The notes beneath the pieces were generated by a model that searched no databases, had not been told where the DNA came from, and saw only the letters and a list, made by a program, of their open reading frames with translations. From the NCBI RefSeq assembly GCF_001424185.1, contig NZ_LMOM01000016.1, forward strand, positions 1 through 54,989: DNA of 54,989 bases, written 5' to 3'. The position numbers and the translations under genes are program-made. This document shows, one piece after another, positions 24,210-32,595 of the stretch (within the stretch, counting starts at the first letter, position 1; each line of letters opens with the position of its first letter). The stretch is from Deinococcus sp. Leaf326 (GTDB lineage: Bacteria > Deinococcota > Deinococci > Deinococcales > Deinococcaceae).

Positions 24210-25304
24210 TTACGAGTGGCTCTTGGTCCGGAAGGCCTGGCCGTCGGGCTTTGCCCAGCCCACGACCTCGCTGATGGCGATGTTCTCGAACTGGCTCGTG
24301 ATCAGGCGCTCGCTCTCCACCAGCTCGCTGCCGTTCTCGTAGAACTCTTCCAGGCCGTTCGCCTGGTCAATGGCGAGCAGCTTCTTGCTGCCCTGGAGCG
24401 CACTGTCCGCGAGCGCCAGTTTCGGCGCCATGCCGAGGATGTTGGGCCAGCGGCCGGTGTCCCGGAAGTCCGCGCCCGCAGCGGTCGCCGCCGCGCCCGT
24501 GAACACGTCCAGGTTCAGGATGGCCGCGAGGTCGGCCGCGTCCGCCGTGATGATCCCGAACTGCACTCCGTTGACCAGGCCGTCCATCTGGAGGGCGATG
24601 ATGTCCTGAAGCGTGAAGCTCGCGCCGGCGGCCGCCGTGCTGGCCGGGGCAGGGTTGCTGTTGCCGTCGCCGTTGAGCGCGGTGTTCAGGGCCTGCTTGG
24701 CCTTGCGGCGGTTCTGCGCGCGGCTGATCTTGGCGATGTACCGGCTCAGGATGGGCAGCTTCGCGCGGCGCACCGCGTCGTAGCTCATCTTCAGAACGCC
24801 GCCGTACTTCCCGGCATTCACGGCCTTCTCGCTGAGCTTGATGGTGTAGCTGGGCATCTCGCCCAGTTCGGCCACGCGCCCGAACTCCAGCTCCTTCTCC
24901 TGGCCCGCGTTGATCACGCCCGTGCGGTAAGCGTTGCCGTCAATGCCGATGCGCACGCTCACGAGGTCACTCGTCTGGAGCACGTTCACGGCGTCACGCT
25001 CGGCGTCGCGGTACTCGCGCGAGACGTATTCGGGGAACAGCACGCGGTTGTTCGGGTCGGACACGAAGGCGTCACCGGTCTGGGCGAACTCGCCCTTGGT
25101 GCGGATGCCGCCAGCGGCCAGCAGCTGCTGGAAGGCGTCCACCGATTCGCCCTGGCTGTTGCGGGCGTCAGGGCGGTACAGCTCCTCGGCGATGTCGCCC
25201 TTGCGGCCCAGTTCCGTGAGGTACTGGCTCAGGGTCATGCCCTCGCGCTTGGCGTCCTGGTAGAGGCCGAGTTCGAGGTTCTTCAGTTTTGCGATCTTGG
25301 TCAT
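24210..25304 (-). CDS. Major capsid protein, HK97-fold type, 364 aa
   Basis: Length, place between decoration protein and connectors, and the pattern fit a major capsid protein: a charged N-terminal arm, EYVSREYRDAERDAVNVLQ, a beta segment, a spine-like helix region (PILSRYIAKISRAQNRRKAKQALNTAL), ADAADLAAIL and an ending AISEVVGWAKPDG. The N-terminal 60-90 residues may be a delta domain cut by the protease encoded two genes upstream. ATG 25304 is near a weak GGAG site. It is the most abundant virion part. Confidence 0.75.
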   Translation of the reverse strand: MTKIAKLKNLELGLYQDAKREGMTLSQYLTELGRKGDIAEELYRPDARNSQGESVDAFQQLLAAGGIRTKGEFAQTGDAFVSDPNNRVLFPEYVSREYRDAERDAVNVLQTSDLVSVRIGIDGNAYRTGVINAGQEKELEFGRVAELGEMPSYTIKLSEKAVNAGKYGGVLKMSYDAVRRAKLPILSRYIAKISRAQNRRKAKQALNTALNGDGNSNPAPASTAAAGASFTLQDIIALQMDGLVNGVQFGIITADAADLAAILNLDVFTGAAATAAGADFRDTGRWPNILGMAPKLALADSALQGSKKLLAIDQANGLEEFYENGSELVESERLITSQFENIAISEVVGWAKPDGQAFRTKSHS

Positions 25305-25322
25305 GGCACTCCCGAAATGCAG

Positions 25323-25345
25323 CCGGCCCGCGCACTGCGGGCCGG
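25323..25345 (-). terminator. Hairpin between decoration and capsid genes
   Basis: CCGGCCCGC and GCGGGCCGG form a perfect 9-bp stem with loop GCACT in the 72-base gap. As with the hairpin after the capsid gene there is no T run, so RNA stabilisation or partial attenuation is likely. Confidence 0.5.
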
Positions 25346-25376
25346 TGGAGAGGGTGAAGGGTGTGAGGCTGGCGCC

Positions 25377-25730
25377 TCAGCCCAGGTCAATGGCAGCGAG
25401 GTTGTTGGTGGTATCCACGCCGATCACGTCGCAGCCCCGGCCGGTCGCACTGACCTTCGCCTTGCCGGTGCCGTCCACGCCGATCTTCTGGTGGCCGAAG
25501 ACGGCCGCACCGGTCCAGGGCACCACGATCACGCCGCGCTTGACGACCGCGCCGAGACCGTCGAACTCCTTGGTGCTGACCTTGCCGAGCAGAGCCGCGT
25601 CGGCCGTGCCGCGACCGGCGGTGCCCGCAGCGGTGGCGGTTACGGCGTCGCCGATCTGGGTGCCGTTGTCGAGCAGGTAGGTAATGGCCGTGTTGTGCTG
25701 GCCACCATAGTCAACAGTTCCGATACGCAT
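25377..25730 (-). CDS. Capsid decoration or head-fibre-like protein, 117 aa
   Basis: A small beta-rich protein (HNTAITYLLDNGTQIGDAVTATAAG, GAVVKRGVIVVPWTGAAVF, GCDVIGVDTTNNL) lies just before the capsid gene. Size, composition and place match head-decoration proteins that bind the capsid surface. Its start is near a GGAG site (TCAGGAGTTTTC context). No sequence motif proves the family. Confidence 0.6.
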   Translation of the reverse strand: MRIGTVDYGGQHNTAITYLLDNGTQIGDAVTATAAGTAGRGTADAALLGKVSTKEFDGLGAVVKRGVIVVPWTGAAVFGHQKIGVDGTGKAKVSATGRGCDVIGVDTTNNLAAIDLG

Positions 25731-25776
25731 GAAAACTCCTGTGATTCAAAGAGAGAGGGCGTGAGTCGCAGGTGGC

Positions 25777-27093
25777 TTACACCGCGTCGAAGTTGGGGGC
25801 GGTCTTCTTGGGGGGCGTCTCGGGGTCGTTGTCCTTGCTCATGCGGCCGTTGGGCACGTTCGCGTCCGCCTGGGCCTGAAGCCGCTGCACCTCGGCGCGG
25901 ATGTCGGACAGCTCCAGGTTCCCGAACGCCTTCTTCGTGCGGTCGGCCGCTGCGCGCCCCGCCTCGTCGTTGCCGTTCACCGCGAGCGAGAGGCGGTGCA
26001 GGTCGCCCAGCAGGTCGTCGCGGTACTGGCGGCCGTCGCTGGCCTGCGCGGCCAGGGTGGTGAGCCGGGCAGGCGTGGCGTCCTTGGGCTCCAGGCCGAG
26101 CGCCGTCGCGTGGGCTTCGAGCTGGGTCTGGGCGCCGCGCTCGCGGGCATCGGCTACCTGCGCGTCGAGCAGGGCCTGGGCTTCAGTGGGGGTGGCGTCG
26201 ATCTCTTTGACCGAGCCGTCGGGCAGCTTGAGGCGAAGTTTCAAGTTCTCCTCTCCTTTGTGTTCCGCCTGCGGCGGCTGAGGGGGCGTGCCCTCGCCAG
26301 CGGCGGGGGCCTTCTCGTACACGGCCTGCATGTCCTTGCTGGCCGCGAGCTGGAAGCGGGTTTGGGAAACGGGCCCGCCGATGGCGCTGGCACTGGCGGT
26401 GAGGAGGTTCGGACTGGCCGCGTCCCCGCCGACCTTCGTTCCGGGGTAAGCCCCGCGGTACACGAGGCTGCCCTCGCTGAACTGCACAGCGCCCGTGGTC
26501 CAGATGAAACACAGGCGCGTGGTGGTCGCCCCGGTCTCGGGGTCGGTCACGTCGTAGGTCTGCCCCGCGTAGTAGGGGCTGTCCCAGTACCGGCCTCCCG
26601 TGATCGAGCACAGCGCCTGGTCATACCAGTAGCCGATGCTCGCCTCGTTGATCACGCCGCCATCGATCAGGGCCATCAGGCGCTGACCCTCGGGGTCGTT
26701 CAGGACGTAGAACCACGTATCCAGCCACAGCTCCTGCTGCGGCTCGCCCAGAGGCGGGGTGGCCACGTAGTCGCCGTCCGTCACGGCCGCGAGGTAGAAG
26801 CTCCCGAGAGGCGTGTTGTCGGTGACATGGGCGCTCAGGACCGGCCCGCCCGCGTCGTTGATCTGGTCAGCCAGGAGGCGCAGGCCGCCGTCCGGCATCC
26901 GCGTGTAGTAGCTGGTGAGCTTGTTGCCGAACAGCCGCACGGGGCGGGCCAGCAGCTGCTCGGCAGTGAGGTCGGGTTTGCCCCGCTTGGCCTGGAGGGC
27001 GTTGATCTTCTCCAGGTGGCCGGCGGGAAGAGAAGCACTCGCCCCGGCCGCGAGGGTCAGGGCGAGCGTGAAAGCGGCGCGGTGCTGGGTCAT
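25777..27093 (-). CDS. Prohead protease fused to scaffold, 438 aa
   Basis: Residues 60-225 show a herpes-type/U35-like prohead serine protease pattern: His 89 in SAHVTDNTPLGS, Ser 152 in INEASIGYW, and the later EGSLVYRGAYPGTKV. Residues 260-438 are helical, charged and disordered at the end (LDAQVADARERGAQTQLEAHA), typical of a capsid scaffold. The fusion of protease and scaffold is known in several phages. The first 20 residues oddly resemble a signal peptide, so the true start could lie further in. Confidence 0.72.
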   Translation of the reverse strand: MTQHRAAFTLALTLAAGASASLPAGHLEKINALQAKRGKPDLTAEQLLARPVRLFGNKLTSYYTRMPDGGLRLLADQINDAGGPVLSAHVTDNTPLGSFYLAAVTDGDYVATPPLGEPQQELWLDTWFYVLNDPEGQRLMALIDGGVINEASIGYWYDQALCSITGGRYWDSPYYAGQTYDVTDPETGATTTRLCFIWTTGAVQFSEGSLVYRGAYPGTKVGGDAASPNLLTASASAIGGPVSQTRFQLAASKDMQAVYEKAPAAGEGTPPQPPQAEHKGEENLKLRLKLPDGSVKEIDATPTEAQALLDAQVADARERGAQTQLEAHATALGLEPKDATPARLTTLAAQASDGRQYRDDLLGDLHRLSLAVNGNDEAGRAAADRTKKAFGNLELSDIRAEVQRLQAQADANVPNGRMSKDNDPETPPKKTAPNFDAV

Positions 27094-27497
27094 GAGGGGG
27101 TCTCCTTGAGGCGCTGCACGAGCTGCCCGGCCGCGACCTTCACAGCCATCTCGTGCGCCATGAGGTCGCCGTCCCTGGCCGCCCGGTCGAAGAGGTCGCG
27201 CAGGGCGAGCAGTTCCTGGAAGAAGCCGGTCTGTCGGATGGGCGGAGTCAGACCCCGCATGTCCAGCACGTCGAGCAGGGCGCTCACGCCCCCGTAGAGG
27301 GTGCGGGTCTCATTCACCTGCCGCAACACGCGGCGCAGGTCCTCTTCGTTGACCCGCTGGGCGTCGCCGTAGTGTTCTCGCCACTGGGGCGCGAAGCGGG
27401 TGAACAGCTGCGGGAAGCAGTCCTTCAGCTCGGCGTGTGCCGCTTCGGCCGGGGCCAGGGGTTCCTGCTGGTCAGGCTGCTGGTCAGGTTGCATCAT
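27090..27497 (-). CDS. Hypothetical protein between portal and protease, 135 aa
   Basis: ATG 27497 follows AAGGAG and lies inside the end of the portal gene; a second ATG follows at 27494. The N-terminus is a Gln/Pro repeat (QPDQQPDQQEPLAP). The rest is helical (EEDLRRVLRQVNETRTLYGG, FQELLALRDLFDRAA). No family is recognised. Minor head proteins of varied kinds occur at this place. Confidence 0.6.
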   Translation of the reverse strand: MMQPDQQPDQQEPLAPAEAAHAELKDCFPQLFTRFAPQWREHYGDAQRVNEEDLRRVLRQVNETRTLYGGVSALLDVLDMRGLTPPIRQTGFFQELLALRDLFDRAARDGDLMAHEMAVKVAAGQLVQRLKETPS

Positions 27498-28890
27498 CGT
27501 TCTCCTTGGGAGCAGGGGTGCCGGTGCCCGGCGCCCACCAGGTCGGTGCCCGCTGGTCGTCGGCGGGGGCCACATCCCAGCGGGTCATGGCCTGGGGTGC
27601 CCAGGCGGGGCCGAACAGGCGGGCGAGGGCCTCGTCGGTCTGGGCGCGCAGCAGGGCGGCGCGGGCCTCGTCGAGAAGGAAGGGGCTGACGGGGGGCGTG
27701 AAGCGCACCCAGGCCTGAGCGGGGATGCCGCGCAGGCTGAGGTGGAGGTTCATGCCGAACTGGAGTTGCCGGGCGATGGTCTGCTGCATGGCGATGGCCT
27801 GGGCGTGGAGGATCGGAATGGTCACCTGCGCCAGGGCCTGCGTGGTGCTGTCCATCTCACCGCGCATGAAGGGGAGCGTCTTCAGGGCGCCCCAGACGCG
27901 CTTCTGATTCCCTTTCGTGATCTCCGGAGCGCCGCTCGCAGTCTGGGTGAGGGGCACCACCGTGATGTCGGTTTTGTCGGGCCCAATGTAGACCCCGCTC
28001 TCGCTGCCGCTCGTGATGGTGTCGGCAATCCCGGCGAAGAACTCGGCCACCGCGTCGGGGTAGCCGGGGTCCTCGGCACTCCTGAATCCCAGTTCCGCAG
28101 GCTGAGGCACCGGCACCTTGGCCTGCACGAGCGCGCTGCGGGCCATCAGGTTGATCACCCGCTGCTCGGACGCCAGCAACTGCCGCTTGCGGTCCAGCGA
28201 GAACAGCGAGGCCAGGAACAGCGGCAGGCCATAGGGCGACCGGCCCGCCGTGCGCGGCGCGGCGTAGAGGTAGGTGCGGGGGTTCAAGACCACCGCGTTC
28301 CCCGGCGCCGCCTGCTCGTGGATCAGGACCTGGGTGGCCGGGTCGCGCCGGATGCGGACCTCTTCGGCGACCACGACCGCGACCCCGGCCACGCCCCGAC
28401 GGTTGCGCTCCGGGTACCACTCGCAGCTGCTTGCGCCGGCCAGGGCCAGCTCCCCCACCTGGTTGGCGATCAGGCCTTGCAGCCCGCCGCCCTCGGGAAA
28501 CATGCGGGTGCCCCAGTCCTGCAATTCCAGCTCGGCCTGCTTCGCCGCGCGGGTGCCACCGCTGAAGTCCAGCGTGAAGCCCGCGCCGCACAGGGCCTGG
28601 AGATCGCCCAGGGAGCCGGATACGTCGTCGTCGCTCTCCGCGAGACCGCGCAGCACGCCGATGACGCGCCGCCGGCTGTCGTTGGGGTAGCCCGACAGGG
28701 TGTCCTCGAAGAAGGACAGGAGGCCGGTGAAGTCATTGGGGTCGCGGCTGACCCGGCTGTTCGGGTCGCGGGCGAGCTGCGCGCGCAGGCTGCGCACGGC
28801 GGCCTGCGCGACATTGCCCAGGGGGGCGGAGGTGCTGGGGGGCGGCTGGCCTCCGAAGAGGGCGCGGCGGACGGCTTGTAGGGGGTTCAA
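27484..28890 (-). CDS. Portal protein, 468 aa, TTG start
   Basis: The start is TTG 28890, with GAGGAGG upstream and a TTGA overlap with the terminase stop; the frame extends further up only as a shadow. The protein forms the dodecameric ring through which DNA is packed. Supporting features are position after terL, length, the long central helices (LFSLDRKRQLLASEQRVINLMARS; MDSTTQALAQVTIPILHAQAIA) and a disordered C-terminus. The layout resembles the DUF935/SPP1-like portal group. Confidence 0.75.
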   Translation of the reverse strand: MNPLQAVRRALFGGQPPPSTSAPLGNVAQAAVRSLRAQLARDPNSRVSRDPNDFTGLLSFFEDTLSGYPNDSRRRVIGVLRGLAESDDDVSGSLGDLQALCGAGFTLDFSGGTRAAKQAELELQDWGTRMFPEGGGLQGLIANQVGELALAGASSCEWYPERNRRGVAGVAVVVAEEVRIRRDPATQVLIHEQAAPGNAVVLNPRTYLYAAPRTAGRSPYGLPLFLASLFSLDRKRQLLASEQRVINLMARSALVQAKVPVPQPAELGFRSAEDPGYPDAVAEFFAGIADTITSGSESGVYIGPDKTDITVVPLTQTASGAPEITKGNQKRVWGALKTLPFMRGEMDSTTQALAQVTIPILHAQAIAMQQTIARQLQFGMNLHLSLRGIPAQAWVRFTPPVSPFLLDEARAALLRAQTDEALARLFGPAWAPQAMTRWDVAPADDQRAPTWWAPGTGTPAPKENDDAT

Positions 28891-30254
28891 CTGGTTTTCC
28901 TCCTCATCCCTCGGAAAGCGGCAGCGACCACGACGGCCTTGGCGGGCGCCTCTTCCTCTTCGCCCAGCATCAGCTCGGTCAGCGCCCACACCAGGGCGTC
29001 CATGCGGTCAGGCGATTTCTCGCCCGGCACCCACGTCGTCATCTGCCCTTCCAAGTCTGGGAACACCCCGACGTGGTGTACGCGGTTCTGCTCGTACAGA
29101 GCGCTGACCGGTTCGGCGCGGGTGTGCTTGCCCCGGCTCGCCCAGACCGGCGAGACGTTCACGTTCGGGTTGACGGTGCGGACGGTGGTGGCCACCATGT
29201 CGCCGCCGTTGTTCTTCTCAGGCACGATGGCGTCGGCCTTGTGGTAGGTGTAGGCGTCCACGGCGGTCGTGGCCCACTCGATGGGGCTGAAGTTGCCGGA
29301 GAGGTCGCCCAGGACGTAAGCGTGTCCCTCGGCGTCCTTGCCGGCCACGACGATGCCGCTCTCGGCGTTGTCGCCGCTCTGGCTGGCCTGCGGATCGATG
29401 GCGACCACGATGCGCACGAGGTCAGGCAGGTCCTCGAACTTCAGGCGGAAGCCTTCGCGGTTGAACATCGCGTACTTCCACAGTGCGCCGGGCGTGTCAT
29501 CCAAGAGCTCGCCGTTCAGCTCCTGCCGACCCAGGCGGGTGCCCTCATATTTGGCGATGACGTTGCGCTGGAAGGTCTTAGACAGGTTGCCGATGTTCTC
29601 GTAGGTGCCGCCCTTGGTCAGGGCCGTGGTCGCTTCCTTCAGCAGCTCCCGCACCAGCCGCACGGGGCGCGGCGTGCCGGTCAGGACCACGCGCGGATCG
29701 TCACCGAGGCGCAGGCCGAACAGCAGGTTCGACCAGGTGGTGTCCTCGGCCGTGCCCTGGTCGGCATCGTCCCAGGTGGCCGGCTCATCGCCCCAGGCAC
29801 CGTGGTGCTGGGGGCCGCGCAGCTTGCGGGGCGTCTCGCTCGAGTAGCACTTGAACCGCGCGCCGTTCCTCAGAAACAGCTCGCCCAGGCTGCGGTTCCA
29901 GGCCGTGTCCACGCTGCCGCCGCGCAGCTCGCTCTCATCGAGTACGGAGAGGAGACCCGACTCCCCCTCGACCATCGTGTCGCGGGCGTCGGCGAAGGTC
30001 TGGGCGACGAGCGCGAAGCGGCCGCGCGGGGTCTCTCGCGCCCACTGGGCGATGGACTCGGCCCCCGTGCGGGTCTTGCCGAAGCCGCGCCCGGCCAGGA
30101 TGAGCCAGACGAACCAGTCGCCGAGTGGGGGGAGCTGGTTCGGGCGTGCCATGCTCAGCCAGCGTTGGCGGGCACTGGGGCCGCTGGCACGCTGGCGGGG
30201 CGGGGGCAGATGGCGGGTGAACGCCTTCATGCGGCGTTCGATCTTGGCGAGCAT
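28887..30254 (-). CDS. terL: Terminase large subunit, 455 aa
   Basis: This ATP-driven DNA-packaging motor and nuclease shows Walker A GRGFGKT (55-61), an acidic Walker-B-like WGDEPATW region near 155, and the coupling segment VVLTGTPRP. The RNase-H-like nuclease part follows from about 270, with acidic residues in VVAIDPQAS and near the end in DRMDALVWAL. The place is between small terminase and portal. The start at 30254 has AGGAGG about 15 bases upstream; ATG 30230 is an alternative. Confidence 0.92.
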   Translation of the reverse strand: MLAKIERRMKAFTRHLPPPRQRASGPSARQRWLSMARPNQLPPLGDWFVWLILAGRGFGKTRTGAESIAQWARETPRGRFALVAQTFADARDTMVEGESGLLSVLDESELRGGSVDTAWNRSLGELFLRNGARFKCYSSETPRKLRGPQHHGAWGDEPATWDDADQGTAEDTTWSNLLFGLRLGDDPRVVLTGTPRPVRLVRELLKEATTALTKGGTYENIGNLSKTFQRNVIAKYEGTRLGRQELNGELLDDTPGALWKYAMFNREGFRLKFEDLPDLVRIVVAIDPQASQSGDNAESGIVVAGKDAEGHAYVLGDLSGNFSPIEWATTAVDAYTYHKADAIVPEKNNGGDMVATTVRTVNPNVNVSPVWASRGKHTRAEPVSALYEQNRVHHVGVFPDLEGQMTTWVPGEKSPDRMDALVWALTELMLGEEEEAPAKAVVVAAAFRGMRRKTS

Positions 30255-30280
30255 GGCGATAGGCGTTCACCTCCTGGAGG

Positions 30281-30691
30281 TCAGTTCACGGCGCGGGGTT
30301 GCTCGGCGGTGGCCGGTGGCTGGTCGGGGTCGCTGTCGCGCAGGCGGGCGGCCAGCATGTCGCGCGTCATGGCGATCTCGGCCAGCGACTGAATGGCGCC
30401 CGTCACCGCCTGGATGGTTTCGGGGCTGCTGCTCTGTGCACCGAGGATCAGCGCGCGCAGTTTCTGGGTGGCAGCACTGAGGGTTTCGTCGACTTCATCG
30501 GCCCAGCCACGGTTCCCGAGTTCGCGGTGTGCGTCTGCGAAAAGACGCGAAAGTTCCCGGTCTGTTTTGAGGGCGGCGCGCCAGTTCTGGAGCGTCCTGA
30601 GCGTGATTCCGTGGTCTTCGCAAACTTTCGCGTCGGTGGAGTAGGCCGCTTCTGCCAGCGCACGGGCGGCCTTGGTATTGTCCCGCTTCAT
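30281..30691 (-). CDS. terS: Terminase small subunit, 136 aa
   Basis: The DNA-recognition subunit for packaging. Residues 10-40 form a helix-turn-helix (AEAAYSTDAKVCEDHGITLRT), followed by helices for oligomerisation (LSRLFADAHRELGNRGWADE) and an acidic C-terminal tail. ATG 30691 lies 11 bases after AGGAGG; a GTG at 30703 would put the site too close. It is the first gene of the late operon, so late transcription must begin in the 110 bases upstream. Confidence 0.8.
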   Translation of the reverse strand: MKRDNTKAARALAEAAYSTDAKVCEDHGITLRTLQNWRAALKTDRELSRLFADAHRELGNRGWADEVDETLSAATQKLRALILGAQSSSPETIQAVTGAIQSLAEIAMTRDMLAARLRDSDPDQPPATAEQPRAVN

Positions 30692-30803
30692 CTTGTTCCT
30701 CACCTCCTTTTTGCTTGTGCTTGTGCCTGGGCTTTGGGTGGTGATGGTTGGATGTCTGTGGTTCTAGAACAGAAGCCTCTACAGACACGCCATACGCTGC
30801 AGG
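30692..30803. promoter_or_regulatory. Divergent region with nested inverted repeats (probable late promoter)
   Basis: This gap separates terS (minus) from the gene at 30804 (plus). TGTCTGT (30753-30759) and ACAGACA (30781-30787) flank the palindrome GTTCTAGAAC (30761-30770). TACGCT ends five bases before ATG 30804. The repeats are good candidates for binding a late-gene activator or repressor. Confidence 0.45.
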
Positions 30804-31229
30804 ATGGCGACCTTTGAAGAAGCAGTAATGGCCCAGCGCACGCACATTCGAATGGCCAATGAAATTGATCGGCTCATTGACCTCCTGGAAGATGAGCCCT
30901 TATGGCAGGCCAGAAACTCTCTCCCCGCAGAAGCGCAAGCCCACATCGGGAACGTGGCTGAGCAGATCGAAATACTCAGGACTCTCACCACTCAGGCCAA
31001 AGCTTTATACGCAAGCTTTGAAGCCACCAAAACCGAATACCTCCTCAAACGCGATCAAGGGACACCCACCCGCGAAGAGTTCCCTGGGTTTCAAAAGATC
31101 GTTGACGGCGCCTTGGCGACCTCCGTGCCCTTTAACCTTCTTCAGCCCAACCTTCGCAATGTAGTCAACGTGTTCCGTAGGGCACGCGGAGCACTCCCGC
31201 TTGACGGTTCAGAACACACTTCAAATTGA
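30804..31229 (+). CDS. Hypothetical helical protein, 141 aa
   Basis: The product is helical throughout (RMANEIDRLIDLLEDEP, IGNVAEQIEILRTLTTQAKAL) and moderately acidic, with codon use less GC-biased than the late genes. No signal peptide or membrane segment is visible and no family is recognised. It is divergent from terS and probably leaderless (TACGCT upstream, spacing five). It is likely cargo expressed from its own promoter. Confidence 0.6.
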   Translation: MATFEEAVMAQRTHIRMANEIDRLIDLLEDEPLWQARNSLPAEAQAHIGNVAEQIEILRTLTTQAKALYASFEATKTEYLLKRDQGTPTREEFPGFQKIVDGALATSVPFNLLQPNLRNVVNVFRRARGALPLDGSEHTSN

Positions 31230-31347
31230 GATCCAATAGAAAACTCCGGCTGTATGAGACACGCCCCTCCAGTCGAGTCCGCTGCTGTAAATCAAAGACC
31301 AGGTTCGTGGTGGTGTCGTACGTACGGATCTCGGTGGGGGTGACGGA
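31230..31347 (-). pseudogene. Possible remnant of a minus-strand coding region
   Basis: In the 320-base gap 31230-31549 one minus-strand frame reads SVTPTEIRTYDTTTNLVFDL, then a charged stretch, with plausible composition but no start or clear end. It may be a decayed tail- or adhesin-like fragment. A terminator-like GCCT...AGGC-TTTTT (minus) at 31370-31385 resembles that at 32486-32505. The remaining part to 31549 shows nothing I can name. Confidence 0.25.
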
Positions 31348-31549
31348 TGCTCATGGGGGTCTTGAGGTATGAAAAAGCCTCCACGCTCAGGCAGGGCCAG
31401 AGAGCGCGGGTGAGCCGTTCCAGTCTCATCAGCAGCTCAGAGCCTTTACCTTACGTTCAGCTAACCCGATCAACGCCCCACGAATAGAACAGCACTCTCC
31501 CCATCTGCACCTCACAGCGCATGAGCCCTCAAAAGCCTACGGTCAGAGG

Positions 31550-31825
31550 ATGTATGAACAACAGCTCGGAACCTTCATTCACTTCCACGAAGGCACCGCC
31601 ACCGTAACTCCTGATCTTCTCTCCACCGCCGACCGAGACCTCCTCTACGAGGCCCACCAGGCAGGGGCCTTCGTCCAGGCACAAACCAACATGGGCTCTG
31701 GCTACACTGTGATCGGCATTGTCGACGTTCCCTCCAATCCTGACCCTGCTGGCCAGAAAGCGCAGGCCTTCGTACTGATCTACAGCGGCGAGGCGGAAGT
31801 TCCTCTCCCTGAAGTGCAAACGTGA
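31550..31825 (+). CDS. Tandem paralogue 1 of 3, 91 aa
   Basis: The core, AHQAGAFVQAQTNMGSGYTVIG followed 20 residues later by QAFVLIYSGEAEV, is shared with the next two genes. The first half is a beta hairpin and the T-N-M/L-G-x-G-Y turn is the strongest mark. TACGGT ends six bases before the ATG, so the message may be leaderless. The three genes appear to have arisen by tandem duplication and diverged strongly. The function is unknown. Confidence 0.65.
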   Translation: MYEQQLGTFIHFHEGTATVTPDLLSTADRDLLYEAHQAGAFVQAQTNMGSGYTVIGIVDVPSNPDPAGQKAQAFVLIYSGEAEVPLPEVQT

Positions 31826-32079
31826 ACGACTTCAGACTCGAAGCCTCCGTCCGATTCGATGCCCACGAGCGGGCCAGCACCAATGCCACCTTCTCAGAAG
31901 CCGACTTGACTACATTGCAGTTGGCCTATGCGAGCGGTAGGGAAATCACCGCCCGGACGAATCTAGGTCCGGGCTATGCGTACATCGGCCTTCAGAACGC
32001 CCAGGCGATCTTCCCGCCAGACGGTCGGTGCCGACATACCTTCACGCTGGTCTACAACGGCGAGATTGAGGCAGTGTGA
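31822..32079 (+). CDS. Tandem paralogue 2 of 3, 85 aa, GTG start
   Basis: GTG 31822 overlaps the preceding stop in GTGA, so it is translated with paralogue 1. It shares AYASGREITARTNLGPGYAYIG and HTFTLVYNGEIEAV with its neighbours. The N-terminus (FRLEASVRFDAHE) matches the beta strand of paralogue 1. No known family. Being coupled with paralogue 1 suggests that the two may form a heteromer. Confidence 0.65.
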   Translation: MNDFRLEASVRFDAHERASTNATFSEADLTTLQLAYASGREITARTNLGPGYAYIGLQNAQAIFPPDGRCRHTFTLVYNGEIEAV

Positions 32080-32180
32080 TCTGACGCAATCCCCCGGTGT
32101 TGATCCCGGTCGACGTGGTTCTGGAAACCTCGCCGTTCCCTGAAACGGTGTCATCAGCCGGTCGTAGGGTATTCTCGGGG

Positions 32181-32432
32181 ATGACCCTTACTGTGCCAAA
32201 GCTCGAAAGCCGTATTCGATTCATTGGCATCACTGCCCTCCTGACCAGTAGTAACCTGCTCGGCCGGGATGTTCAGTTGCTGCGCGCTGCCCACACCGCC
32301 GGCAGCGGCCTACAGGGTCTGACCAACCTTGGGCTGGGTTACGGCGACTTGACAGTGAAGAGTATGGATACTGTCACCACAAAAGGCAGGATCATCCAGA
32401 CCTTCACCATGACGTACAACGGCGAGGCGTAG
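32181..32432 (+). CDS. Tandem paralogue 3 of 3, 83 aa, leaderless
   Basis: ATG 32181 lies five bases after TATTCT (32170-32175); an upstream frame from 32097 is less likely. The shared core is AHTAGSGLQGLTNLGLGYGD and QTFTMTYNGEA. It has its own promoter, unlike paralogue 2, so it may be regulated separately. It ends near a terminator that serves the opposite strand. Confidence 0.6.
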   Translation: MTLTVPKLESRIRFIGITALLTSSNLLGRDVQLLRAAHTAGSGLQGLTNLGLGYGDLTVKSMDTVTTKGRIIQTFTMTYNGEA

Positions 32433-32485
32433 GAGCCAGTTGCACGTCAGAGGCGAGTAGGGCATGTCGTTGCGGTACGCCATGA

Positions 32486-32505
32486 AAAAGCCTCCACCCG
32501 GAGGC
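32486..32505 (-). terminator. Terminator of the minus-strand early operon
   Basis: On the minus strand GCCTCC-GGGT-GGAGGC is followed by TTTTT. It lies 90 bases after the gene ending at 32596. Confidence 0.7.
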
Positions 32506-32595
32506 GGAGGCAAAAGTCATCCCCGAAGGGAATCAATGGGGAACTCCAAAAATAGGAAGTGACCTGGGAGTACATTTCCTGACCCTTTTAGGCTA

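Noticed and set aside
24132..26063. Plus-strand open frame of 643 codons
   Set aside because: Antisense to capsid, decoration and protease genes, with shadow composition.
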